Below, in pieces: positions 31,950 to 39,866 of a stretch of DNA of 64,000 bases; the stretch's first letter is position 1; every line of letters starts with the position of its first letter. The stretch is from Campylobacter gastrosuis (GTDB lineage: Bacteria; Campylobacterota; Campylobacteria; Campylobacterales; Campylobacteraceae), in assembly GCF_030249845.1 (NCBI RefSeq), contig NZ_JANURM010000006.1, positions 1 through 64,000 on the forward strand, given 5' to 3'. The notes beneath the pieces are model-generated. The model saw nothing but the letters and a program-made list of their open reading frames with translations. It did not search any database and had not been told where the DNA came from. The translations under genes and the position numbers were made by a program.

Positions 31950-32168
31950 ATGAAAAAGAAAAAAGTTCTAGGTGCCTTACTTGGCGTAGCACTAGCTGGT
32001 GCAACAAGTGCATTTGCTCAATCTGGTTGTGGCACTGGCGGTGCTTGCGGTAGCCAAAAAGACGGCAAAAAAAGCGACATAAACAAGAGCGTAAGCGGTT
32101 GTGGTAGCCAAAAAGCCGATGAAAAAATGCAAAAAGCAATCAAGGGCGGTTGTGGAGCTTCAAAGTAA
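31950..32168 (+). CDS. Bufferin-type Cys-rich precursor peptide (BufA-like)
   Basis: 72 residues: Sec signal peptide (MKKKKVLGALLGVALAGATS..., cut probably after AFA) and a short mature part with four Cys (27, 33, 51, 68), each in a GCG or ACG setting. TTTGGAGGTC is a strong ribosome site. Exported Cys-rich peptides of this shape, followed by a DUF692 enzyme and a small partner protein, define the bufferin/HvfA class, where cysteines are oxidised to copper-binding heterocycles. That function is inferred from gene order and Cys pattern. Confidence 0.78.
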   Translation: MKKKKVLGALLGVALAGATSAFAQSGCGTGGACGSQKDGKKSDINKSVSGCGSQKADEKMQKAIKGGCGASK

Positions 32169-32196
32169 GCACAAAATTTCTAGTGCTTTGTCGCTT

Positions 32197-32421
32197 AAAA
32201 ATGGCACAAAGCACGAATTTTCTAAAATGGCTTTAATGTCGCAAAAAAGCATAAAACCTGAAATTTCTATGTTGGCTTCAAGGTTTCAAAGCGATACAAA
32301 GTGTGAAATTTCTAAGAAAGCTTCAATGTTTCAAAGCGACATAAAGCCTGAAATTTCTAAGAAAATTTCAAAATCGCAAAATAGCACAAAACGCAGTTTT
32401 TTAGGTGCTTTATCGCCAAGC
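32197..32421 (+). repeat. 45-bp in-frame tandem repeat (five units) at the 5' end of the maturase frame
   Basis: Units at 32197, 32242, 32287, 32332 and 32377, each exactly 45 bp (15 codons), diverged but clearly aligned; the consensus product is close to QSDTKPEISKKASMF. A partial unit overlaps the end of bufA and another trails into the DUF692 domain. All units keep the reading frame of the downstream gene. Confidence 0.9.
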
Positions 32422-33276
32422 ACTACGCCTAAAATAAAGTGTGATTTTAGCAAAAATCATCCACTTTATGAGCCACAAACAAAGTGTGGGCTTGGGCTTA
32501 GGGCTGAGTTTTTGGGCGAATTGGTAGCGAGTGATTTTAAGCCAGATTTTTGGGAGATAGTGCCTGAAAACTGGCTTTTTATGCCATTTTTTCACAGGCA
32601 AAATTTTGAAAACATCATAAATAATAGCTTCGTCGTTGCTCACGGCGTTTCGTTATCGCTTGGGTCAAATACGCCAGTTGATATGAAATTTTTAACACAA
32701 ATCAAACGCTTTTTAAATAGATATGAGATAAAACACTACTCAGACCACATCAGCTTTTCAAGCCTAAACGGACACAACACGCACGAACTTCTGCCAATAC
32801 CGCTTACAAAAAATATGCTACAAATGCTCTGTGAGAAGGTGGATTTGGTGCAAAATTTTCTAAAACGTGAGCTGATTTTAGAAAATGCAACATTTTATTA
32901 CAAAATGCCACAAGAGATGAGCGAGAGCGAATTTATAAATGAATTATCAACAAAAAGTGGAGCAAAAATCTTGCTTGATGTTAATAATATATTTATAAAT
33001 TCGCTAAATCACGGCTTTAATGCACGTAAATTTATAGATGAAATAGAGCTCAAAAACGTGGCATACATACACGTTGCTGGGCATTTAGACGGCAAAATCA
33101 TCGTAGATACGCACGGCGATAGCGTGTGCGATGACGTTTGGGATTTGTTAAATTATACGTTAAAAAAACGCAAAATTCCAACGATGATAGAGCGAGACAA
33201 CGACATACCAAGCCTAAATGAGCTGATTTTAGAATATAAAAAATTAAGAGAAATTTACAAAAATGCCTCAAAATGA
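32227..33276 (+). CDS. DUF692 (MNIO) oxidase, bufferin maturase BufB-like, with repeat-bearing N-terminus
   Basis: The conserved TIM-barrel domain begins at GLGLRAEFLGEL and includes IVPENWLF, HGVSLSLGS, YSDHISFS, LILENATFY, LLDVNNIFINSLNHG and HVAGHLDG...DTHGD, which supply His/Asp/Glu/Asn ligands for the multinuclear iron centre. Such enzymes convert peptide Cys to oxazolone/thioamide or similar groups. The open frame extends upstream to 32101 inside bufA; I place the start at ATG 32227, but no start here has a good ribosome site. About 75 residues of Ser/Lys-rich 15-residue repeats precede the domain, which is unusual for the family. Overlaps bufC by 14 bases. Confidence 0.82.
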   Translation: MALMSQKSIKPEISMLASRFQSDTKCEISKKASMFQSDIKPEISKKISKSQNSTKRSFLGALSPSTTPKIKCDFSKNHPLYEPQTKCGLGLRAEFLGELVASDFKPDFWEIVPENWLFMPFFHRQNFENIINNSFVVAHGVSLSLGSNTPVDMKFLTQIKRFLNRYEIKHYSDHISFSSLNGHNTHELLPIPLTKNMLQMLCEKVDLVQNFLKRELILENATFYYKMPQEMSESEFINELSTKSGAKILLDVNNIFINSLNHGFNARKFIDEIELKNVAYIHVAGHLDGKIIVDTHGDSVCDDVWDLLNYTLKKRKIPTMIERDNDIPSLNELILEYKKLREIYKNASK

Positions 33277-33916
33277 GTTCTTTTATCAAATAACCTATCA
33301 AAAAGAAGCACAAAATGAGAATATAAAACTCTATGCCGAGCTTATTCACACAAGGATAAAAAACGCCATAAAAGCGACAAATCCGATACTTTTTAGCATT
33401 CTAAATACAGATGAATTTGACCTTTTAATCACAGAATTTATAAAATCTGGCTACACGAAGTCAAAATTTATGTTTAAAATCAGCGATGAGTTTAAAAAAT
33501 TCATAAAAGATAGCAATATTCTTGTTAGGTTTAAATTTATAAATGATTTAATGTGGCTAGAAAATAGCGAAATTAAGCTATTTATGAAGGACTACACTGG
33601 CTTTAAAAGGTCAAAATTTAGCTGGCAAAAAAGGCTAAAAATCTCAAAGCTATGTGTTATAAAACGGCTGAATTTCAGGGTTTATCTTAAAAATTTCACG
33701 CATAAAGAGCCAAATTTTTTACTCGGATATTATGATTTAGACAGCCATAAGGTCGTTTATAGAGAGATTAATGAAATTTTATACAAATTTTTAATACTTT
33801 TAAAACAAAACAGCCCAAAACAGACACTAACTAAGCTAGAAAAAATTTACGATTTTAACAAAAACGAGCTAGAAACAGCACTTAAAGAGCTTTGTAAAAT
33901 CGGCGTTTTAATCTAA
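33263..33916 (+). CDS. BufC/HvfC-type partner protein of the DUF692 enzyme
   Basis: 217 residues, basic and rich in Lys, Phe and Ile. Position directly after, and overlapping, the DUF692 gene is the diagnostic; such partners bring the precursor to the oxidase. The N-terminal half (helical) and a C-terminal winged-helix-like stretch (LTKLEKIYDFNKNELETALKEL) fit that class, but sequence conservation is weak. Last gene of the operon. Confidence 0.68.
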   Translation: MPQNEFFYQITYQKEAQNENIKLYAELIHTRIKNAIKATNPILFSILNTDEFDLLITEFIKSGYTKSKFMFKISDEFKKFIKDSNILVRFKFINDLMWLENSEIKLFMKDYTGFKRSKFSWQKRLKISKLCVIKRLNFRVYLKNFTHKEPNFLLGYYDLDSHKVVYREINEILYKFLILLKQNSPKQTLTKLEKIYDFNKNELETALKELCKIGVLI

Positions 33917-34004
33917 TCTAAAAGCAAAGCTTGTTTTAAAACGCCTAAAATAATTAAAATTTTGGCAAAATCGTTTAAAAATCACAAAAAACCCTTGTAA
34001 AAGC

Positions 34005-34024
34005 CGTTTAAAAAGGATTAAACG
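34005..34024. terminator. Hairpin between bufC and upp
   Basis: CGTTTAA, loop AAAGGA, TTAAACG: perfect 7-bp stem in the 181-bp gap between convergent operons. AT-rich, so only a weak terminator candidate. Nothing else was recognised in that gap. Confidence 0.35.
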
Positions 34025-34097
34025 CCCCTATCGTATCAAATCACGCCAAAAATAAACGTGAAAAAACCTGCCAAAAAGCAGATTTTACTCACAAATT

Positions 34098-34721
34098 TTA
34101 GGTATTAAACACCCTATCCCCAGCGTCACCAAGCCCCGGCACAATGTAGTTTTGCTCATTTAGTCGCTCATCAATGGCTGCTGTATAGACCTCAACATCC
34201 GGATAAACATCGCTAAATCGCCTTAAACCCTCAGGGGCAGCGATGATTGAGATAAATTTAATCTCGCTAACCCCTCTATCTTTTAAAAATTTCACAGCGT
34301 CAATGGCTGTGCCACCAGTGGCAAACATCGGGTCAATTATAATTGCCGTTCTAGCGGTCGCATCAGGCGGGAGCTTGGCGTAGAAAAACTCCGCTTGTGC
34401 TGTCTTTTCATTTCGCTGAAAGCCCAAAAATCCGACACTAGCGTCAGGCATAAGCTTAAAAACACTATCAAGCATACCAAGCGCTGCCCTTAAAATCGGA
34501 CAAATCATCACCTTTGTGGCTAGTTTTTTAGCGTTTGCCGTAGTTACTGGGGTTTTGACGCTCACTTCGCGTAAGGCAAGGTCACGCGTGGCTTCAAACA
34601 TCATAAGATAGCTAATCTCATCAATTAGCATTCTAAACTGAAACGGCGGCGTCCGCTCATCACGCAAAATCGCAAGTTTATGCTCAATTAATGGGTGTGA
34701 GATTAGCTTGATATTTTTCAT
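34098..34721 (-). CDS. upp: Uracil phosphoribosyltransferase
   Basis: Upp salvages uracil with PRPP to UMP. The PRPP loop is IIDPMFATGGTAIDAV, and the uracil-binding end is VPGLGDAGDRVF. 207 residues, normal. Its ATG overlaps the stop of the malic enzyme gene (ATGA), as in the C. jejuni gene order upp-mez-gltX. Confidence 0.96.
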   Translation of the reverse strand: MKNIKLISHPLIEHKLAILRDERTPPFQFRMLIDEISYLMMFEATRDLALREVSVKTPVTTANAKKLATKVMICPILRAALGMLDSVFKLMPDASVGFLGFQRNEKTAQAEFFYAKLPPDATARTAIIIDPMFATGGTAIDAVKFLKDRGVSEIKFISIIAAPEGLRRFSDVYPDVEVYTAAIDERLNEQNYIVPGLGDAGDRVFNT

Positions 34722-35968
34722 CGCATTTTACCTTTTAGCTCGTTTTTATAGGCTTCTAAATCAAAATTTTTAACCCTAGCCACGCCGTCTTTGACAGCAG
34801 CATCGGCTACGGCTGAGCTAATCCAAACAAAGGCACGTCTATCAAATGGTTTTGGGATTATGTAATCTTTGCCAAATTTTAGCTCACTAAGCCCATACGC
34901 CTCTAAAACATCCCTTTCAACCGGCTCTTTTGCAAGGGCTGAAATAGCCTTTGCAGCGGCGATTTTCATATTTTCAGTGATTTTTTTAGCCCTAACATCT
35001 AACGCCCCACGAAAGATAAACGGAAAGCCAATGACGTTATTTACTTGGTTTGGATAGTCGCTCCTGCCAGTGCCAATTATCGCATCGGTGCGAATTTTAG
35101 CCACCTCTTCTGGTAAAATTTCAGGCACTGGATTTGCAAGTGCGAAAATTATCGGCTCAGTGTTCATTGAAGCTATCATCTCTGGCGTAACAAGTCCTGG
35201 GCGAGATAGTCCTAAAAACATATCAGCCCCACGCATAGCGTCAGCTAGTGTGCGTTCATCGGTATTAATGGCAAACTCAACTTTTTCAGGCGTCAAGTCC
35301 GCACGACCTGCGTGGATAACGCCCTTACTATCGCACATTACGATATTTTTTACGCCTACGTTTTTATACATCTTCGCACACGCAATCCCAGCTGCACCAG
35401 CACCGCTAACGACAATTTTAATCTTACTAATATCCTTGCCTGAAATTTCAACCGCATTTAAAAGCCCAGCAGTCGTAATAATCGCCGTGCCGTGCTGATC
35501 ATCGTGCATTACAGGGATATCAACAGCCTTTTGAAGCTCTTGCTCAATGTAAAAGCACTTTGGCGCCTTAATATCTTCTAAATTTATCCCACCAAAGGTC
35601 GGCGCTAGGGCTTTGCAAATCTCAACGATTTTTTGCGGGTCCTTCTCATTAAGCTCAATGTCAAACGCATCAACACCTGCAAATTTCTTAAACAAAACCG
35701 CCTTGCCCTCCATAACCGGCTTACCAGCGACCGCTCCGATATCGCCAAGTCCAAGCACAGCCGTGCCGTCGGTGATAACTGCAACCAAATTTGCCTTATT
35801 TGTGTAGGTGTAGGCTAGTTCATTATCCGCTTCTATCGCCTTACAAGGCTCAGCCACACCGGGCGAATACGCCATAGAAAGCTCCTTTGAGCTCTCGCAA
35901 TGCACCTTTACATTTGTGCCGATTTTACCGCCTAAGTGATACGCCAACGCCTCGTCTTTAAAACTCAT
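34718..35968 (-). CDS. Malic enzyme (NAD(P)-dependent malate dehydrogenase, decarboxylating)
   Basis: 416 residues, the short form without the phosphotransacetylase domain of MaeB. Motifs: YSPGVAEPC with the catalytic region, TDGTAVLGLGDIG, and the dinucleotide fold VVSGAGAAGIACAK. It converts malate to pyruvate and CO2, supplying pyruvate from dicarboxylate growth. Cofactor preference cannot be read. Coupled to upp. Confidence 0.93.
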   Translation of the reverse strand: MSFKDEALAYHLGGKIGTNVKVHCESSKELSMAYSPGVAEPCKAIEADNELAYTYTNKANLVAVITDGTAVLGLGDIGAVAGKPVMEGKAVLFKKFAGVDAFDIELNEKDPQKIVEICKALAPTFGGINLEDIKAPKCFYIEQELQKAVDIPVMHDDQHGTAIITTAGLLNAVEISGKDISKIKIVVSGAGAAGIACAKMYKNVGVKNIVMCDSKGVIHAGRADLTPEKVEFAINTDERTLADAMRGADMFLGLSRPGLVTPEMIASMNTEPIIFALANPVPEILPEEVAKIRTDAIIGTGRSDYPNQVNNVIGFPFIFRGALDVRAKKITENMKIAAAKAISALAKEPVERDVLEAYGLSELKFGKDYIIPKPFDRRAFVWISSAVADAAVKDGVARVKNFDLEAYKNELKGKMR

Positions 35969-36093
35969 TTTTTCTCCTTTTTGATAAATAAATCAAAGTA
36001 TATTTTTGCTAGGCTTTTTTGTAGCTAAAATTTTAAAATTTACTCAAAATTTTACCACGCCTTGCTACTTTTTGTTAAAAAGCTACAAATTTA

Positions 36094-37473
36094 TCACTTC
36101 TTAACGCTTAAAATTCTCTCAATCCTAGCCTTTATCTCATCGCTACCAAGCACTTCAAGCACTTCAAAAATTGACGGACTTACACTTGTGCCAGTTAGGC
36201 TTACACGAAGTGCTTGTGCTAAATCTTTTAGTTTTAAATCGTTTTGTGCTAAGAATTCATTTGTCAGCGTTTCATAGCCTTTTGCGTCTAAATTTAGCGT
36301 TAAAATCTCTTTAAATTTGGCTAAAATTTCAAGGCTTTGTGGTGTGATAAATTTCTCACACGCCTTTTCATCGTAACTTTGTGGGGCGTTTATTATTGCA
36401 AGTGCTGCGTTTTTCATATCAATTAGCGTTTTTGAACGCTCTCTTAAAATATTTAAAAGCAGTTCGCCCTTTGGATGTGCCTTAAAATCCACGCCAAACT
36501 GGGCCATATCACGTGCCAAACGCTCATACGGCAGGGTTTTAATGTAGTGTGCATTTAGCCAGTCAAGCTTTTGGGCGTTGTAGGTGCTTGAACTCTTGTT
36601 TATATCGTGCGGGTCAAAGTATTTAAGCATATCAGCCATACTAAAAATTTCATCATCGCCGTGGCTCCAACCAAGTCGTACCAAGAAATTTAGCAAGGCT
36701 TCTGGCAAATAACCCATACGTTTATACTCCATTACATCGGTTGCGCCGTGCCTTTTGCTAAGTTTTTTGCCGTCCTCGCCGTTTATCATAGCAACGTGAA
36801 AAAACTCTGGAATTTTAAACCCAAGTGCTTCGTATAAAACTATCTGCTTTGGCGTGTTTGAAAGGTGATCATCGCCTCTAATTACGTGTGTAACGCCCAT
36901 TAAAGCGTCATCAACGACAACGACAAAATTATAAGTCGGAGTGCCGTCACTTCGTGCGATGATAAAGTCATCTAAAATGTCAGCTACGTTAAATTTCACA
37001 TCGCCTTTTATGCCGTCTTTAAAGGCTATCTCGCCCGCAAGTGGTGCTTTTATGCGAATAACTGGCTCTATCCCAGCTGGTGGCGTGCCTTTAAAATCCC
37101 TATATCTGCCGTCATATTTTGGGCGCTCTTTTCTGGCTTCTTGCTCTGCCCTAAGCGCGTCAAGCTCCTCTTTGCTCATATAGCATTTGTATGCCTTGCC
37201 CTCATCAAGCAGTTTTTGCACGAATTTAGCGTAAATATCAAAGCGTTTTGACTGATACTCAACCTCGCCGTCGTAATCAAGCCCACACCAATCAAACGCC
37301 TCACGTATCGCTATTGTCGCCTCTTCTGAGTTGCGTTTTAAATCGGTATCTTCAATACGAAGTAGGAATTTACCACCATTTGCCCTAGCATAAAGATAGC
37401 TATAAAGTGCCGTCCTAAGTCCGCCGATATGTAGGTATCCAGTCGGACTTGGTGCAAATCTTGTAACAATCAT
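36094..37473 (-). CDS. gltX: Glutamyl-tRNA synthetase
   Basis: Class I aaRS with FAPSPTGYLHIGGLRTAL (HIGH motif) and KLSKRHG (KMSKS motif), 459 residues. Epsilonproteobacteria usually carry two GltX proteins, one of which charges tRNA-Gln for later amidation; the order next to malic enzyme matches the C. jejuni second copy. Which tRNA this one uses cannot be decided here. Confidence 0.95.
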   Translation of the reverse strand: MIVTRFAPSPTGYLHIGGLRTALYSYLYARANGGKFLLRIEDTDLKRNSEEATIAIREAFDWCGLDYDGEVEYQSKRFDIYAKFVQKLLDEGKAYKCYMSKEELDALRAEQEARKERPKYDGRYRDFKGTPPAGIEPVIRIKAPLAGEIAFKDGIKGDVKFNVADILDDFIIARSDGTPTYNFVVVVDDALMGVTHVIRGDDHLSNTPKQIVLYEALGFKIPEFFHVAMINGEDGKKLSKRHGATDVMEYKRMGYLPEALLNFLVRLGWSHGDDEIFSMADMLKYFDPHDINKSSSTYNAQKLDWLNAHYIKTLPYERLARDMAQFGVDFKAHPKGELLLNILRERSKTLIDMKNAALAIINAPQSYDEKACEKFITPQSLEILAKFKEILTLNLDAKGYETLTNEFLAQNDLKLKDLAQALRVSLTGTSVSPSIFEVLEVLGSDEIKARIERILSVKK

Positions 37474-37545
37474 TTTTAAACCTTAAAATTTTTATGTTAT
37501 AATCGGCAAAATTATATTTACAAATTACTTAAAAAAGGTTTTGTT

Positions 37546-38382
37546 ATGTTTAAAAAGGCTATTTTTGCGTCTTTAATTTGCAGTTTTGCTTTGGCTTCAC
37601 AAATGGTAAATGGCATTGTCGCTGTCGTTGAGAACGAGCCAATCACGCTTTTTGAGATAAACAAGGTAAAAGAACAGCTAAAAATCAGCGACCAAAAGGC
37701 GTTTGATTTGCTGATAAAAGATAGGTTAGAACAGGCACAAATTAAAAATTTAGCAATTAGCACAACCGCCTTTGAGATAAATCAAAAAATAGAGCAAATC
37801 GCAAAGCAAAATGGGCTTACGATGTCGCAGTTTAGGGATGAAATTGAGCTAAAACAGGGCATAAAATTTAGCGATTTTAAAAAGGATATTGAGCGTTCAA
37901 TCTTGCAAGAAAAACTCTATAAAAACATATTTTCAGAGATAGGCAAAAATTTAAACGAAGATAACGCAAGGTCGTTTTTTGAAGCAAACAAGGGCGATTT
38001 TAGCATATTTAAAAGCATTGATGTTACGCTTTTTAAGGCAAATAACGAAAACCTAGCAAAGGCACAAATAAGGGCTGGGGCAAAGGCGATAAGTGGCGTA
38101 AGGGCTGAAAATTTACACTTTGAATACGCTAACATAAACCCACGAATCGCAGGGATTTTAGCCGCAACGCCAGTTGGGTCTTTTACGCAAATTTTAAAGT
38201 CGCCAGATAGCTTTGATACATTTTACGTAAGGGCAAAAACTGGCTCACAAGTGCCAAATTTTGAGGACGTTAAAGAGCAAATTTTCTCACTTTTATACTC
38301 AATGGAGCAAGAAAAAACTGCCGCTGACTACTTTGAAAAGCTAAGAGCAAAGGCAAAAATCAAGATGATAAGACCGCTTTAA
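37546..38382 (+). CDS. SurA-like periplasmic chaperone
   Basis: 278 residues with a Sec signal (MFKKAIFASLICSFALAS) and a SurA-type N-terminal domain (NGIVAVVENEPITLFEINKVK). A complete parvulin active site is not obvious; the region after residue 150 is the likely PPIase-like part. Corresponds in gene order and layout to C. jejuni Cj1289, implicated in outer membrane protein folding. Divergent from gltX. Confidence 0.82.
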   Translation: MFKKAIFASLICSFALASQMVNGIVAVVENEPITLFEINKVKEQLKISDQKAFDLLIKDRLEQAQIKNLAISTTAFEINQKIEQIAKQNGLTMSQFRDEIELKQGIKFSDFKKDIERSILQEKLYKNIFSEIGKNLNEDNARSFFEANKGDFSIFKSIDVTLFKANNENLAKAQIRAGAKAISGVRAENLHFEYANINPRIAGILAATPVGSFTQILKSPDSFDTFYVRAKTGSQVPNFEDVKEQIFSLLYSMEQEKTAADYFEKLRAKAKIKMIRPL

Positions 38383-38385
38383 GAA

Positions 38386-38414
38386 AAAATTTGGCGAGAA
38401 AATCGCCAAATTTT
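38386..38414. terminator. Bidirectional terminator
   Basis: AAAATTTGGCGA, loop GAAAA, TCGCCAAATTTT: perfect 12-bp stem with A- and T-flanks between the convergent SurA-like and sensor genes. Confidence 0.85.
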
Positions 38415-38421
38415 AAAGCGA

Positions 38422-39297
38422 CTAAAACAGCGAATTTAAGAGCAGATACTCTTGTAAAACGTTTTGTTCTTTGATGTTTTTATTTACGTGAAGCACGAAG
38501 TAGCCGATACGTTTTTGGTTTGCATCAATTAGTGGCGATGAGGCAAAAAAGTGCGTTTTGTAATTAAAAAAGTCGCTTGATTTTAGATCAAAATCCTTTA
38601 AAATCGGCAGTAAATTTAGATTTGCACTCGCAAAATTTACAACATAATAATTTGGCAAAAGATTATCCGCCTCTCGTTTTTGCTGTGAGTAAATCAAATC
38701 CTTATCAAGCAAAACAAAAAGGTCAATGCCTTGGTCTTTAAAAAATCTGCTAACGTGGTCAAAATCAAGCATAACTTCAATCGTGCCTAGCTTTAAACTG
38801 CCCTTTGTAACGTTTGAAACAGCCCTAATAAACGTCCCGCCAACGCCACTTTCAATCCCAGTAACTGGCTTTTTATGCTTGTCAGCTTCAAGCAAAAGAT
38901 AGCGAAATGATGAGAGGCTATCGCCGTAATTTTGCGGGCTCCAATGCCTTAAATAGCTTCTTAAATCATTTGTGTGAATGTGAATTTTAATGTTTTTATA
39001 CATTAAAACCTGACTTAAATTCTCAACAATCTCGTTAATGTTTTTTATGCAAACTTCACGCTCTTTGTTAAAGCACTCCTGCACCCTATCATTTTGCCCT
39101 AAAAGCACGGCAAGAGCCATTGATGAGAGCTTTTGATCGTCAATATTTTTATGGAGTTGTTTAATCTGATAATCAAAGAAAATTTTTACCGAGTTTAGCT
39201 CACGCTCGTTCGTGTAGGATTTATAAAAAAATGCGATTAATGCGAGTAAAAAAACGAAAAAACTAGCGACACAAACGACAAAAATACGTCTTTTCAT
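38422..39297 (-). CDS. Membrane-anchored periplasmic sensor domain (dCache-like) without output domain
   Basis: 291 residues: one N-terminal membrane helix (about 5-26, VVCVASFFVFLLALIAFFY), then about 260 residues of periplasmic alpha/beta sensor with the pattern SGVGGTFIRAVSNVTKG and DANQKRIGYFVLHVNK, as in double-Cache sensors of chemoreceptors and kinases. The chain ends at LLLNSLF with no second helix and no HAMP, methyl-accepting, kinase or GGDEF part. The start ATG 39297 overlaps the HIT stop (ATGA); the longer frame to 39321 is unlikely. It may be a genuine stand-alone binding protein or a truncated receptor. Confidence 0.7.
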   Translation of the reverse strand: MKRRIFVVCVASFFVFLLALIAFFYKSYTNERELNSVKIFFDYQIKQLHKNIDDQKLSSMALAVLLGQNDRVQECFNKEREVCIKNINEIVENLSQVLMYKNIKIHIHTNDLRSYLRHWSPQNYGDSLSSFRYLLLEADKHKKPVTGIESGVGGTFIRAVSNVTKGSLKLGTIEVMLDFDHVSRFFKDQGIDLFVLLDKDLIYSQQKREADNLLPNYYVVNFASANLNLLPILKDFDLKSSDFFNYKTHFFASSPLIDANQKRIGYFVLHVNKNIKEQNVLQEYLLLNSLF

Positions 39298-39650
39298 AGT
39301 GCCTTTACCAGCTCTTTGCAAAACTCATCAAAGCTAGGCGGATTTATCGTGCCTTTTCTTACCGCCTCGCCCCAAACGCTGTTTGGATAGTAGCTATCAA
39401 GCTCAAACCTAGCCATTACGTGAATATGCACGTGCGGATAGAAATTGCCAAAACTAGCGATATTAATTTTAGTCGGATTATAAAATTTTCGCATAACCTG
39501 CTCGGTTATCATCATCGCTTCAAATAGCCTATTTCTAGTCTTTTCATCACAATCTGTAATCTCTTTAAATTTCTGTTTTGTAAAAATTTTAACCCAAGGC
39601 ACCTCGTTATACTCACGCTCAATCATTATAAATTCATCTTCGTAAATCAT
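39294..39650 (-). CDS. HIT-family protein
   Basis: 118 residues with the histidine triad HVHIHV near residue 73, typical of nucleotide hydrolases/transferases acting on nucleoside phosphoramidates or dinucleotides. Exact substrate unknown. Overlaps the sensor gene; the two probably share a transcript. Confidence 0.88.
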   Translation of the reverse strand: MIYEDEFIMIEREYNEVPWVKIFTKQKFKEITDCDEKTRNRLFEAMMITEQVMRKFYNPTKINIASFGNFYPHVHIHVMARFELDSYYPNSVWGEAVRKGTINPPSFDEFCKELVKAL

Positions 39651-39733
39651 CGCTAATCCTTTTTTGCCATTTTAGCAAAAAATTACAAAAATGGCACTAA
39701 ATTTTTAATGCTCGTTAAACAAAATAATATAAA

Positions 39734-39748
39734 TGTTACAAAATAACA
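39734..39748. promoter_or_regulatory. TGTTA-N5-TAACA palindrome upstream of nap
   Basis: A perfect 5-bp dyad with five-base spacer, 119 bases before the napA start and on the divergent side toward the HIT gene. The shape fits a CRP/FNR-family site; C. jejuni NssR uses a similar but not identical TTAAC-N4-GTTAA box. Role inferred. Confidence 0.4.
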
Positions 39749-39866
39749 TATCTCTTATAAAGCCCAAAATTTGGGGCTAAATTTATTTTTTATATTGATT
39801 AAAATCAACGAAATTTAATAAAAATTTATATAACATTAAAATTGCAATCTATCGTAAGGAGAAAAT

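Noticed and set aside
32197-32421. CRISPR-like array
   Set aside because: The 45-bp units are directly adjacent with no unique spacers and keep an open reading frame; no cas genes are present.
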